A DNA stretch of 64,000 bases, taken from contig MU385781.1 of assembly GCA_022497155.1 (NCBI GenBank), positions 121,303 to 185,302 on the forward strand. The letters run 5' to 3'. Of the stretch, positions 47,046 through 58,368 are shown piece after piece. The position numbers and the translations under genes were made by a program. The notes beneath the pieces were generated by a model. That model was not told the origin of the DNA. It saw only the letters and a program-made list of their open reading frames with translations, and ran no database searches. Positions within the stretch are counted from its first letter, which is position 1, and every line of letters starts with the position of its first letter. Source of the DNA: Whalleya microplaca. Its lineage: Eukaryota; Ascomycota; Sordariomycetes; Xylariales; Xylariaceae.

Positions 47046-47818
47046 GGGCTGATTATACTTTATTATAATATAAACCATCGAAGATTAATTTCATGATATA
47101 ATTCGCGCTGTGTATTTACTTATATCGACTAACGTAGTTTCAAAATAGGTTACTTGCCTATCTAAAGGCCCTGCGTTCGTTCTGTTTGTCTTTGTAACAA
47201 GGGTTGTGGTCAGGGCTTGGAATGTATCAATTTGCTGATAATTCTTTATGGCTTTTAAGGGTGCTCGCTGTTCTAAGTCTTAATCTAAGGTCCTGTATCT
47301 CGTATAGCTTATAACAGGTCTGAACTCCAACCCCTGTATAACAGTCTTCCGGCCAGACAACACATCAAGAGGTTTTTATACTAGCATGATATTATGACTA
47401 CTAATAAACCTCATGTTGTTCCATAAACAAATCGGAGGCTGGTCATTAATAAAATATCAAGACCAGGAGCTCCCACTGTAGGAACTGCTATAATCATGAA
47501 AACTAATTTTACGAAAAGGAGGACAATGTAACAACAAAGTCGGGATCAATTTCAGATTATTAGAAATATGCATGAGAACTCTCACATTATGGAACTATTC
47601 AATACAAATATTATTATAGGTACATTTGTATATTGTGAGGTTTCTCTAGAATTCTGACATTGTTTGAACAGGTTGGCTATCTTCTTTATGCATACGTGCA
47701 AGGTTCCATCATGCAATCATGACAGCTAAGTCTGACACAAGTTAAGTAGAAAGCAGATAGTCTATTAATTCTTTAGTTTATCATAATGATGACAGCATTA
47801 ATATCGTTTCTAGTACGT
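46952..47818. other. Convergent intergenic region with a CT microsatellite
   Basis: AT-rich sequence between the stops of the dioxygenase (+) and the HET gene (-). Apart from the CT repeat listed separately I see nothing in it. Confidence 0.5.
47020..47045 (+). repeat. (CT)13 microsatellite
   Basis: Thirteen uninterrupted CT dinucleotides about 70 bp downstream of the dioxygenase stop codon, probably in its 3' UTR. Confidence 0.92.
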
Positions 47819-50158
47819 TTAACCAAGGATCAAAGAAATAGGAGTCACTTTCTGGGCCTCCCAGAAGTCTTTGGCAATCGCCCCTATACCCTTACGATAA
47901 AAAATACCATCTTCCCATTCGACCCATAAGGCAACATAGACTGGAATCTCAAGCATTGGATACGTCCATTGAGCGGCCTGGAGAATAGCCACTAGCTCTA
48001 TACATTTGGATCCGGCCACTTTGAGGCCAGGAATAGAAGTTGATTCAGTTGTCTCCTGTGAATTTTGATTTAACTTTCTCTCATATAAAATAGGGTTGCC
48101 CTCTGCAACATCAATGTCTGTACCTGAGAATAATTTTCTCACATCATCGTAATCGTTTGGGTAGAGAATTCCAATCACCTTGCCGCCTACGTCCTTAAAT
48201 CCATAATAAGAAAATCCAGGGTAAGGAATATTCCCGTGACCATCATACCAGTGGTTTTTAGCTGCAAGACGCACCAGCGTAAGTTTCAGGCTATTTGACT
48301 GACAGGACAGAAATGGGGACGTCTTTATCAGGTTCGGTTGCTGCGAGGCTCCCTCTTCAGAAGTAGGTAAAGGATAAATGAATTTGACGCCGGGACACGA
48401 AGGGTGAGTGAAGTAGTATCCCAAATCGCCGGGTAAATCAGTCAGACAAGTGTTTCCTTTTTCGGGGTCCCAAGGTAACCTAGACCAACCGTGAGGTAAA
48501 GGCTTAGTATAATCCCGCGCATCCTGGATATAACTATACCATTCAGAATCGACTTTGCGCCAAGGACCTGTGGTCTCATCACTTGTATACCATTCCACGA
48601 TAGATGTATACTCATTTCTCGCACAATACTTCCGCATATAGCTCTCGGTGTTCCCATGAATGCTACAGTGGCCTTTCCACCCGATCCAAGACCAGCTTGG
48701 GAGGCAAACAGTACGAGACTTGGAGGCTGATTGAGCAGGCAGACTTATGTCAGCCTGCGTCATTCTGCTCAGGCCGCTTATACGGCGTTTCATACCATTA
48801 AATCCAGGAAGCCAAATCATGAAGAGGTCAAAGAAAATTTCGGGAATGCCACATAGGAAACCTTTTGGAAAGGTGCGCGTCATGAGGCTAAATGTCCCAG
48901 ATATAGCGGGGAGGACATCCTCTTCGTATGTGAAACTACACCTTGAGTATTCGTTCACTAAACCGACATATCCCTCCGTGCCTGGAAACTCACGCATAGT
49001 TCTGGCTAGGAGATGTGTTTTACCTAGGATCAGTTCGGCATCTTGGCTAATGTAAGGGATTTGGTCTTCTCTCCAGATCGCACATCCACACTCCCAATTG
49101 ACTTTCTGGCCTGAAAATATGATGCGCCGCTTCGACATATGGTACTCTTGGAACGTCCAGCCTCGCTGAACGTACGAATCGGGTATGTGTGTATGGTACC
49201 GTGAATTTTCGGTCTCGATAACCTGCTCGTTTGCCAAGAACGGGTATATGCGTTGTTTCAAGTTTCGTGGTTCCGAGATACCAGGAAGACCTAGAAGGCC
49301 GGTACTCGCATCACCGTCGCCTGCAATGATGGTGACGACAGCACTGGAGTAAATAGCAGCCATTCGGCCGATCTCATGGCGTTTAATGGTCTCGTCATCT
49401 TGTGGAATGCAGAGAGCATCAACCCAAAAGTATCTAAGCCCAAGGGTTTTGACAATCCGCATCGCATGAAGGATGGTCCATGGTATTTGCTGGCTGATCT
49501 CCGGATCTAGGAAGATTCCGGGAGTTTGGAGTTCGCTGAGCGATTCGCTTGTGGCTCTGAGTCCTCCAGCATCGCCCCATCTGTAGCTCAAAGCTACAAA
49601 GTCTGCTCGTCCCTGCCCGGGAACTAGACACTGTAACTTCATGTCTATGAGCCAGGTTGGATCCACAGGGTCGATACCCATAGGGTTATCGCACTTCTCA
49701 CCATGCAGCTGCATGCACCGCGATCTCCAGCGAGAAAGGATCCCGAGATCTATCCACTTCGGGTCAAGAATGCGTCCCTGTCCCCCATGCCCTGGAACAT
49801 TGACTTTATGAGCCAGGGCGACGGAAGTGCGAGCATAGGGTAGAAATTCCGTATCCTCTGGTAGTCTAAATACAAAGACTGTTTCTGGTCCATCCCATTT
49901 AATGAGTGTCAGTTTATTGAACTCCGATAACTTGTGCCCGTATACATTCCGAAACCTAGTTGGGTTTTTCTGTAAGGAATGTACCAGAGCGCTGTGCCCG
50001 GGGCATTTGATAGATCGGATGTCGTCGTGTACTTTGATCGATTCGAAGCCTTTGGTACCCCATAGAGCCCACAAGATCTGGCGACAGGCAGCACATGTCT
50101 GTATGGTAGATTTTACATCCGACAGAAAGAATTGAGTTAATGACGAGGACGGATCCAT
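47819..50158 (-). CDS. HET-domain (heterokaryon incompatibility) protein, 779 aa
   Basis: A single exon from ATG 50158. The HET domain spans about residues 185-340 with its three conserved blocks: FVALSYRWG (187-195), FWVDALCIPQDD (244-255) and RGWTFQE (332-338). The N-terminal 180 residues include a CAAC pair near residue 22 and are typical of the large HET-only family. The C-terminal 400 residues have no repeat or NACHT module that I can see, only a conserved-looking Trp-rich patch (LPSWSWIGWKG). Family knowledge: HET domains trigger programmed cell death when incompatible fungal strains fuse, and many genomes carry dozens of copies with unknown partners. No intron, frameshift or premature stop is visible, so it appears intact. 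It lies in a sparse accessory part of the window. Confidence 0.93.
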   Translation of the reverse strand: MDPSSSLTQFFLSDVKSTIQTCAACRQILWALWGTKGFESIKVHDDIRSIKCPGHSALVHSLQKNPTRFRNVYGHKLSEFNKLTLIKWDGPETVFVFRLPEDTEFLPYARTSVALAHKVNVPGHGGQGRILDPKWIDLGILSRWRSRCMQLHGEKCDNPMGIDPVDPTWLIDMKLQCLVPGQGRADFVALSYRWGDAGGLRATSESLSELQTPGIFLDPEISQQIPWTILHAMRIVKTLGLRYFWVDALCIPQDDETIKRHEIGRMAAIYSSAVVTIIAGDGDASTGLLGLPGISEPRNLKQRIYPFLANEQVIETENSRYHTHIPDSYVQRGWTFQEYHMSKRRIIFSGQKVNWECGCAIWREDQIPYISQDAELILGKTHLLARTMREFPGTEGYVGLVNEYSRCSFTYEEDVLPAISGTFSLMTRTFPKGFLCGIPEIFFDLFMIWLPGFNGMKRRISGLSRMTQADISLPAQSASKSRTVCLPSWSWIGWKGHCSIHGNTESYMRKYCARNEYTSIVEWYTSDETTGPWRKVDSEWYSYIQDARDYTKPLPHGWSRLPWDPEKGNTCLTDLPGDLGYYFTHPSCPGVKFIYPLPTSEEGASQQPNLIKTSPFLSCQSNSLKLTLVRLAAKNHWYDGHGNIPYPGFSYYGFKDVGGKVIGILYPNDYDDVRKLFSGTDIDVAEGNPILYERKLNQNSQETTESTSIPGLKVAGSKCIELVAILQAAQWTYPMLEIPVYVALWVEWEDGIFYRKGIGAIAKDFWEAQKVTPISLILG

Positions 50159-51210
50159 TAGCTCTGAGTAATAATATTAATTTCTGAGTATACGCAGTTA
50201 TGACAAGGATAGATGTCGTGATACAAGTTGGCATATTGGCTGTAGGCTTGGGAGAGATGTTGGTCAGCAGAACGGATGTCATGCATAGTTGCATTTTATG
50301 CAGTATATAAATGATGCATGTAACATTATGCTTTCGCCCCTCGCTTATCTTTTACGATCCTAATAGTTCTGAGGGGCAGCCCTGAAAACAGGAACTCTGT
50401 CAACATCAATCTGAATATCGAAACACGGATTTAGATATGATCTAAGTTCTTTTCGGGCTAGATAACGATATTCAGGTTAGCATGGAACTTTCGTCATGGC
50501 TTTGGTCGCTTCTGAGCATCTACAGTCGATAAATCTACCAATATACCGAACTCAATGCCAGATAGAATGGAGAATCACTGCTCATTACAACTACAAGATC
50601 ATCATACAAGGTAACATATTGGTTCTCCCAAAGCTAATCCAGTTGATGGAAACACTAGGTAATAGTCATGCTATTTGCAGAGTTGTTTCGACTAGGACCT
50701 CATGATATATCCATATATCGGGACTTCGTGACTTTGTGGGTAAAGTATAGTAAATTTTACCACACGAAGCTGGAGGTTGTGCCCACTGAAGAACCCTTCT
50801 GATGCAGGGAAAAGTTAGGGCCAGTCATATTATTGCCCAAACTCTTCAGGCCCAGGAAACCTCATGATGCATCTAGAGGGAAGTCTAGATGAGAAGTGTT
50901 TTTCAAGCACTTTAGAGAGAATTAGAACGTATTCTCAGGACATGCCAACATTGTTCGACAATATAAAGCCGTGGCTCCCGAAGGGTGCAATTAAGCAATG
51001 CCTGGACGAGCTGTTCAAAAACTGACCTCATCTGCGACGCTTGATTCCTTGACTGAGGAGTTGGTAAGCCGACGAACTTATGTCGAATGCCTAAGCGTCA
51101 AGGACCGAGGCCACAAGCCAGAAAGCACGACTTGCTCCGATGGGGTCGGTAGAGGCCCCCACGGCGAAGCATCTGAATCACTTTTAGAGTAACCTGAACT
51201 CTTTGCCTGC
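50159..51210. other. Gene-free stretch between the HET and TRM7 genes
   Basis: About 1.05 kb between the HET start and the TRM7 stop. An ATG-initiated 64-codon frame at 50998-51192 (+) has no domain, and its position downstream of TRM7 on the opposite strand gives it no support. The left part is the likely HET promoter. Confidence 0.5.
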
Positions 51211-52472
51211 TCATTGCCTGGCTGTCTTGCCGTATGCACCACCAAAAGCTTTCCTCAATTCTAATGCGCGTTTGTAAGGCGGCGCTGTCGGAGGCTGGAT
51301 AGGATCAAGAGATATATGGCCTGGCGGTAAGCGATACGAGGCATCAGAGTCGAAGGCAGAGAGGTCGCCACAAGCAATAAAAGGTGCAATCCACCTAACC
51401 TCTTCTCCTCGTCCTGTACGGTTGTCTTCCGGTTGTATCTCGGTAATCCCGTGTTCATCCGTGGTTTGAATATGAGTGGGATGGCTATCCCAGGCACCAG
51501 TCTCCGGGTTCTGGAGCACGGTGGGGATCGTAATAGGTAGGTTCGTAAAGGCTTGTTCTGTCATCTCGGAGAGACGGAAGCCCACTCCCAGTGGTTCTTC
51601 CAGGCTTGCCGAAAATCCAGCAGGAGGTTGGAAGTTCAAGCATACGATAAAGGCCTCAACGCTGCTAGCTCGCGAAGATCTTGGCTTCGCAACATGGACC
51701 TTCTCAAAGAAGATCTTGAGCTGAGCGTAGAGCACGTCCACATTTTTGCCCCTGAATATCTTGGCTACGAATTTACCGCCGGGCTTCAAGACGCACAGGG
51801 CTAGGTTTAGCGCCGCAAAGAGGAGTTGCGATTGCACGTATATGTCGAGATCATGCAAGCCGGTCACATCGGGCGCGCCATCACTGAGCACCAGATCCAC
51901 CGGATGTGCAGCTTGTTGAGTATGAGTTTTAGAGTCATACTCAGGATCTAAAGCCTTGAGAAGCAACGGGACTGTGGCAGGATGCGTGATGTCAGCTCTG
52001 AGTGTCACAATTCCTGGTAGTGGGCTGATGGGTTGCAAGTCAATGGCGACTATCTTGACATCCTGACGAGGATGTAGCTCTGTTATCGGTAGCTCAGGTT
52101 TCAAGGCTTCAGGGGTGTCAGCTGAGTCTTGCGACCCAAATAGCCCAAGCATCTGTTGGCGGAATTTGGCATCGCGGTCCTGCCATGCTGCTCGGCCAAA
52201 CTTCTCGCCTTTGGTCAGGACTCTCGAGAGGACCTGAGACCAACTTCCTGGTGCAGCACACAGGTCAACAACTCGAGTGACGTCGGCAAATAGGTCGAAT
52301 TCTACTCCCAAGTTAGTATTACCCATTCTAAGTCACATTGCGCGGTTCGAGCAGCAGTGAGGAGACAACCTTCGTCGAGCTGCAAGAGTTTGAAAGCACT
52401 TCTTGCTCGCCAGCCCTGCTCCTTGGCCAATCTATAATAAGCATCACGCTTGTCCTTGGAGGATTTGCCCAT
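51211..52472 (-). CDS. TRM7: Trm7-like tRNA anticodon-loop 2'-O-methyltransferase (FtsJ family)
   Basis: Two exons, complement(join(51211..52304,52370..52472)), encode 398 aa. Exon 1 gives [20 protein letters not shown] and [13 protein letters not shown], the conserved Trm7/FTSJ1 start. The 65-nt intron has a perfect TACTAAC branch site, donor GTTGTC and acceptor GGGAG, and joins in frame at residue 35. The SAM-binding motif is DLCAAPGSW (48-56). The FtsJ catalytic tetrad K-D-K-E is present as K28, D176 (LSDGAPD), K216 (KFVAKI) and E251 (SVEAFI). Trm7 methylates positions 32 and 34 of several cytosolic tRNAs with the partners Trm732 and Rtt10/Trm734. An insertion of about 35 residues after VLTKG and a C-terminal extension make it longer than yeast Trm7 (about 310 aa). 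It is divergent from MAK5. Confidence 0.93.
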
Positions 52473-52730
52473 TTTGTATTTGCATGTGAAGTGTTAATCT
52501 AACAACTTTCTTTTCTTTTTCCTTCTTTTTTCCAATGATGAAAAGTCAAGACCCCATTACTAGGGCTGAATTAAGGTGTGGTCAGTGCGCATAGTTACAG
52601 TGGGGTATATGATGTACTGCAGTGCAGGCCTGGAAATTTAATTTTTCTTGCGATTCCTGCGATTCCTCGATTCTCTCTAATCATTACGTCGTCTGAAAGT
52701 CAGCCCTACAAAACAACGCCGACTTGAAAT
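52473..52730. promoter_or_regulatory. Compact bidirectional promoter between TRM7 and MAK5
   Basis: Only 258 bases separate the two start codons. The interval contains a T/C-rich tract (CTTTCTTTTC and similar, 52507-52533) and a repeated GCGATTCCT motif near 52650-52668. Both genes act in the translation machinery, so co-regulation is plausible; function is inferred from layout. Confidence 0.6.
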
Positions 52731-55030
52731 ATGAACGGCCCGAAGAAGAGGAAGGCGGTTCCTCAGGACTCCAGCCTGCCAGCGAAAAAGGCAAGGTCGC
52801 TGAAATTGAATTCGAAGTCCAAGAAAGCTAAGAAATCGGTTGGTGCCGATTCGCTGCCATGGCGCAAGGTCAAACTCCCCGAAATGTTCGACGATGCCGA
52901 GGGGTTCTACGGGCTGGAAGAGGTTGATGACGTCGAGATCATCCGGCATGGTGGTAATCGTGTCGAATTTGTGTGTTGAGCCTCGGCTCTTGGTTTTCTT
53001 CAAATGCTGATAGATGATAGAGAGCTGCTGCCCTTTCCGCTGATGAAGCCGACAACCTCGAGAGTGACGAGTTCGAAGGATTCGACGATGAACCAATACA
53101 GACTTCTTTTACCTCGGCAGCCCAACCCTCTGAACAGCCTGCGAATACGGATGTACAACCAAAGAAGGAGAAGCAGAAGGCACAAAAGCAACGCAAGGAG
53201 AAGAAAGGGGCCTCAAGCAAGAAGGAAGATCCCGAGCTGGAATCGAATGTTTTCGCCGGACTAGACGCTGTGGATGAACCACAAGACGAAATTGATCTCT
53301 CTGCGTGGGTCTCTTTGGATCTGTCTCCGCGAATACTTCAATCTCTAGCAAAGCTGAAATTCTCCAAACCTACTCCAATCCAAGCGGCCTCCATACCACA
53401 GATCTTAGCAGGTCACGATGTCATTGGTAAAGCCTCTACTGGATCAGGCAAGACTCTGGCATTTGCTATTCCAATTCTTGAAACGTGGCTGGACTCGTCA
53501 GGAGAGGATGCATCTTCGCCTGCTTCTAAGACTCCGCTTGCTTTAATTTTGTCGCCCACCAGAGAACTCGCCCACCAGCTCACAGATCATATCAAAGATC
53601 TCTGTGCTGGCCTGCCCAGTTCACCCTATGTTTGTTCTGTCACAGGTGGTCTGTCAGTTCACAAACAACAGCGCCAGTTATCCAAAGCGGATATTGTCAT
53701 TGGAACACCTGGAAGACTGTGGGAAGTTCTTAGTGCTAGCCCTGAGCTCATGGACTCATTTAAGAAAATCAAATATTTGGTTGTAGATGAAGCAGACAGG
53801 CTCTTGACGGAGGGTCACTTTAAGGAGGCTACTGAGATCTTCAATGCGCTGGATCGAAATGAAATAGATGAAGATGAGGAAGACGTAGCTCCTACAGTAA
53901 GGCAAACGCTTGTTTTCTCGGCCACTTTTCATAAGGGCCTGCAGCAAAAACTAGCTGGAAAAGGACGTTACGACTTAATGAACAAAGAGGATTCGATGGA
54001 ATACCTCCTCAAGAAGCTCAATTTCCGCCAAGAAAAGCCAAAGTTCATCGATGTGAACCCGGTATCTCAGATGGCGGAAGGGCTGAAAGAGGGCCTGGTG
54101 GAGTGTGGAGCTATGGAAAAGGTGAGCACCTCGACCCGATATGCCATATAACTACTGATCGGCTGGAAGGACTTATATCTCTACGCGCTTCTCCTGTTAT
54201 ACCCTAACGTGCGGACGCTTGTATTCACCAATTCGATCAGTTCTGCTCGAAGGATAAATCCTATGCTCCAGAACTTGAACCTCCCGACCAACCCATTACA
54301 TTCTCAAATGCCACAAAAAGCACGCTTACGCTCAATAGAGCGGTTTACAGGCGCAAAACAAGGGCAATCGTCGATCCTTGTTGCGACAGATGTTGCTGCG
54401 CGCGGTCTTGACATCCCAGGGGTCGACCTGGTGGTCCATTACCATGTCCCTCGCGCTGCAGACACCTATGTACATCGGTCTGGACGCACGGCGCGTGCAG
54501 ACAAGACCGGCCTGAGTATACTTCTATGCGCCCCCGAAGAAGTGACCCCGACCAGGCGGCTCATTGCGAAGGTGCATTCCAACATCAAGAGCTCTAGGAA
54601 GAACTTCTTCGTGCAGACGCTGGATATGGATCGCAAGTTGGTCAGCCGTATCAAGCCTCGCGTCACGCTGGCTAAGAAGATCGCCGACGCCGGACTCGCA
54701 AAGGAGAAGGGCAATAAGGAAGACGACTGGATGCGGAGTGCGGCTGAGGAGCTCGGCGTCGAGTACGACAGCGATGAGATGCAGAAAGTTGGGACGTGGG
54801 GAGGTCGCGGAGGTGGTCGGAAGGCTAAACAGGACGAGGCAAGAGCCATGACGAAGGCCGAGCTGGGTGCTCTGCGTGCGGAACTCAGGGATCTTCTCTC
54901 CAAGCGGGTCAATGCCGGTGTGAGCGAGAAGTACATCGCTACGGGCATGGTGGATATGGATGAGCTGCTGAGAGGCGCGAAAGGTGAGTTCCTGGGAAGG
55001 GTGGATGGCCTCGATATCGAGACACTCTAG
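52731..55030 (+). CDS. MAK5: Mak5/DDX24-like DEAD-box RNA helicase for 60S ribosome assembly
   Basis: Three exons, join(52731..52970,53021..54121,54170..55030), encode 733 aa. Intron 1 (50 nt, donor GTGTGT, branch GCTGAT, acceptor GATAG) and intron 2 (48 nt, donor GTGAGC, acceptor GGAAG) keep frame. The basic N-terminus with LPWRKVKLPEMFDDAEGFYGLEE is characteristic of Mak5. Helicase motifs in order: Q motif FSKPTPIQ, ASTGSGKT (218-225), PTREL, TPGR, DEAD (336-339), SAT (380-382), ATDVAARGLDIPG and HRSGRTAR (549-556). The C-terminal basic region contains GTWGGRGGGRKAK. Yeast Mak5 is a nucleolar helicase required for maturation of 60S subunits. Intron 1 skips an in-frame stop at 52977 and is supported by frame continuity. 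Confidence 0.93.
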
Positions 55031-56226
55031 CCTGCGCGCTGATTTCGGTTGTGGCTTTCTATACTGGATACCCTTACACAACCTACATATGATGTTTAAG
55101 CCGAGGGCAATTGCAAATACAAAACGTCTTGGACCCCTTCCGCCTTCTTCTCCCCGACGTATCAGTCTGTGTCATGCTGCAGCCGCAACTATCAGTGAAC
55201 GAGATAGTCACGACATCCGTCGTGCAGGATGGCTGAGAAATACTAAATTGGAGGTGAACATTGTTGGCAACATCTGAGAGGGCAACATCTAAGATCGTTT
55301 CGAAACGTGGGGGTCACCCAAAGGTCCTCCTTACCTCGTTTAGACAGTATGATTTTGCCACGCCGTAAAACCGCCGTTTGCACGGCTCGTGTAAAAGATG
55401 CAATCAAGGTTAGTTACCTATATCATCATTTGACTAAGCTTGAAGCCTTCAGGAGTGATTATCAAGCACAGTAATCCATCCACCTGAATCACGATAATGC
55501 CAGAGTTCATGATAACTCATACCAAGGAAGTGTGGATGGACGTTACAATCGCGTAATCTCGAGCTACTTACCGGGTCAAAAGTCCCCGCATCCAAGGTGT
55601 TCAATTGGGGTATACCTTCAACATCCCTAATATTGTTAGAAGGGTCTTGATGACACGTAACTAATAGATGCTTAGGAACCACACCCTCTCAATTACGTGC
55701 ATTCAAGTAAAGTCTGGAATTCATTTTATTCAGGGATAGTGCCACCCATTTCTTGGACATCCACGCCCGACTTCCCTTGTTTAGGGCGCCATTTATTTCC
55801 CACACCGACGCCCACATCTCGGGGAATCAACGCGGTTACGATGCTTCACACCCAGTGGAAATGTAGTGGCACATGAGTTCCTGGGCCGCCCATGCTTGGT
55901 ATGGATTGTGTGATACTCGACATGGTTCGTATCATGTTCAGCATGAATTTGTCAGGGCTAGAACACGTGTAGGCGTAGGAAGAAATGTTTTCCAAGTTGG
56001 CTGCATACGCTGATCGGATGCGGCGGCGATGTTGCCATCGTTATTAGAATGTTCGTGTTGAGGACCTCGAAAGGGCAACCCGAGGATCATGAACACTTCC
56101 CAAGCTAGCCATTGAGTGACAGCTATAATTCGACCTCGTTCGCTCGAGCAGACGACCGATGCTATATGCTGTCCAGGCCGCACCCTAGTTTAGTCCACTG
56201 CACGAGACTTGCTCAAGCCCACGACA
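55031..56226. other. Gene-free stretch upstream of the peroxidase gene
   Basis: About 1.2 kb. Around 55344-55408 (+) a short ATG frame reads MILPRRKTAVCTARVK, next to a donor-like GTTAGT, faintly like a decayed zinc-cluster start, but I do not call it. On the minus strand 55449-55690 has a donor-acceptor pair with no recognisable protein. The right end is the peroxidase promoter. Confidence 0.45.
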
Positions 56227-57608
56227 ATGCTCTTCCTAATTCTTCTGGCCCGGACGCTGGTCCTGGCACCCCTGGTCACCGGCTTCCCAGAGTTCCCGAG
56301 ACAGAAGCAGCTGGCCAAGATCGAGAGCCTGAACCCCGCCGACACCAACACCGGCGTAGTCGCCGGCGACGGCGATGATTCCTTCGAGCTCATAGGCGAC
56401 CTGCTGAACCTCGACTTCGCGGATCTGACGCCCGTCGGCCGGTCCATCTGGAACCTTCTCCTCGGGTACGACGACCCTGAGAGCAATCTCCAGGTCGCTG
56501 TCCCGTCCCTGGACTCCCCGGAATGCGCCCTGGATGCCTGCTGCGTATGGAAGTACGTCGCGGACGAAATGGAGGATCTGTTCCGCGGTGCCTCAGGCCG
56601 GTGCACGCGCTGGGCCCGGATGGCCGTCCGAGTTGGATTCCATGACGCGGGTACTTTCTCGAAGTCGGAGCCGGGTGGAGGGGCGGATGGGTCGCTCTGT
56701 CTATCTGACGAGGTCAACGACCCGGAGAATAGGTGACTTGTCCCCTTTCCTCGAACCTAGGCGTGTGGTAGCTAACTCGATGACCTCCAGCGGTTTGGAG
56801 GACATGTGTGCCCAGATGCGCGACTGGCACGACGAGTGGAACCAGCTCGGCTTCCCCATCTCCATGGCGGACCTGATCCAAATGGGCGCGAGCGTCGCGA
56901 CCGTGGTCTGCCCCCTCGGCCCGCGCATCCGGTCGTTCGTCGGGCGCGTCGACAACCCGGAGCCCAATCGCAGCTCGCTCCTGCCGAACGTGTTCGCGCC
57001 GGCCGAGGACCTGATCCGGCTCTTCCGCGACAAGACCATCAGCCCGCACGCGCTCGTCGCCCTCGTCGGCGCCCACACCACGAGCCAGCAGCGCGGCGTC
57101 GACGCCGCCCGGGCCGGCGACCCCCAGGACAGCACCCCGGGCGTCTGGGACGTCCTCTTCTACGGCGAGACGGCCGGGAGCTCGCCCGTGCCCGCGCCCG
57201 AACGGGTGTTCAAGTTCCCCAGCGACGTCGCCCTGGCGCAGCACCCGACCACGTCCGACGAGTGGGGGTCGTTTGCTGGCAGTGGGGGACAGGAGCATTG
57301 GAACTTGGTCAGTTTTCGCGTTTCCTTACTACCTAGCAGCCTTGTGGGTGTTGCCTGCTGACCTGATGGGGGCCTAGGACTTCGCCAGAGCGTACATTCG
57401 TCTCAGCTTGCTGGGCGTCAACAACATTAACAATCTCACGGAATGTACCAAGGTATTGCCTCAGGCTGTTTTAGAGTTCAATAACCCCGACCAGGATAGT
57501 ATGGATTTGTGGCTAAATGGCTCGATGGTACCTCCTGAGACCTCGCTTATCGCTCAGACTGTGGAAGAGGGCGAAAGTATCAATGGGGCTAATCTCACTA
57601 CAACTTGA
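56227..57608 (+). CDS. Secreted class II (fungal ligninolytic-type) heme peroxidase
   Basis: Three exons, join(56227..56732,56791..57307,57378..57608), encode 417 aa; donors GTGACT and GTCAGT, acceptors TCCAG and CCTAG, branch sites GCTAAC and GCTGAC, frame kept throughout. The start MLFLILLARTLVLAPLVTG is a signal peptide. The catalytic domain begins near residue 100 (CALDACCVWKYV). The distal side has R135 and H139 in RVGFHDAG, then GGGADGSL, which binds distal calcium. The proximal heme ligand is H264 in LVGAHTTS, followed by DSTPGVWD. These are class II marks, not catalase-peroxidase or cytochrome c peroxidase. The class uses H2O2 to oxidise Mn(II), phenols or lignin-like compounds; which type this is cannot be settled by eye. 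Unusually, about 80 residues, mostly acidic, lie between the signal peptide and the domain. The third-codon GC content is far above the flanks. Confidence 0.88.
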
Positions 57609-58368
57609 ATTGCTATGATCAGCTTATTCCTTGGCCGAAGTATCGGTAAGAACAGTTGGTTCTTCATTTCGCATCACTATCAAGGCTTTTAGTGTGTATA
57701 TTTATGTAGCAGCTACCCCTTTATGCTTTTCTCTTAGGCTAGATGCAAACAGCACGTCTATGGAATCAGTGCGTTCGAAAAGTCGACAGCTACTTGTTCG
57801 CAACAGGCTTCCAAAGCTACAAAGCCTCATGCACTTTATCTAGCCGGTATTATTTCAGCTTGTTAGCAATGTCACTAGCACTGAAGTCAACTTGCAACGG
57901 TCTTGCACCATGGCTATGCAATAGACTTAGTGATGTTCTAGCGTACATACACATCATCTCGTAGTCTGAACTCTACCACTCTCAGCTGGAAAGTCCCAAA
58001 GCTTAAATCCTAAAGCTCCAAAACTTCAGACTTATTACCGTTCGCCATTGGCTTGGTCTATCATTCGATAAATTTAGTGTTTCCATATCAATTAGACCAG
58101 CGAGAATGAACACTAATCAAGAGATAGTTCCAGGCACTTTACGTTATCGATACAGTATCTATATAGTCAAAATTTACTTCAGGGAAGCGTAGATAACTGT
58201 ATCAGAGTAGTCTATAATATGAAAATTTGACCGACATTCAAGAGTATACAATGAGCACCAGACCAAGTAATGCATTCTTTAGCCTTTTCGCTTCTTCATT
58301 ACAAGGCATTAAATGAGCAGGCATGTCAAACATGGCTATACACATCCACAGACATAGAGGGATTCAAA
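57609..58368. other. Convergent intergenic region
   Basis: About 0.76 kb between the stops of the peroxidase gene (+) and the four-TM gene (-). No coding or RNA signal is visible. Confidence 0.5.

Noticed and set aside
50998..51192. 64-codon plus-strand frame downstream of TRM7
   Set aside because: No domain or codon bias; position opposite a gene's 3' flank gives no support.
55344..55408. Possible zinc-cluster transcription factor remnant (RRKTAVCTAR followed by a donor-like site)
   Set aside because: Needs a frameshift and lacks the required cysteine spacing; no downstream exon found.
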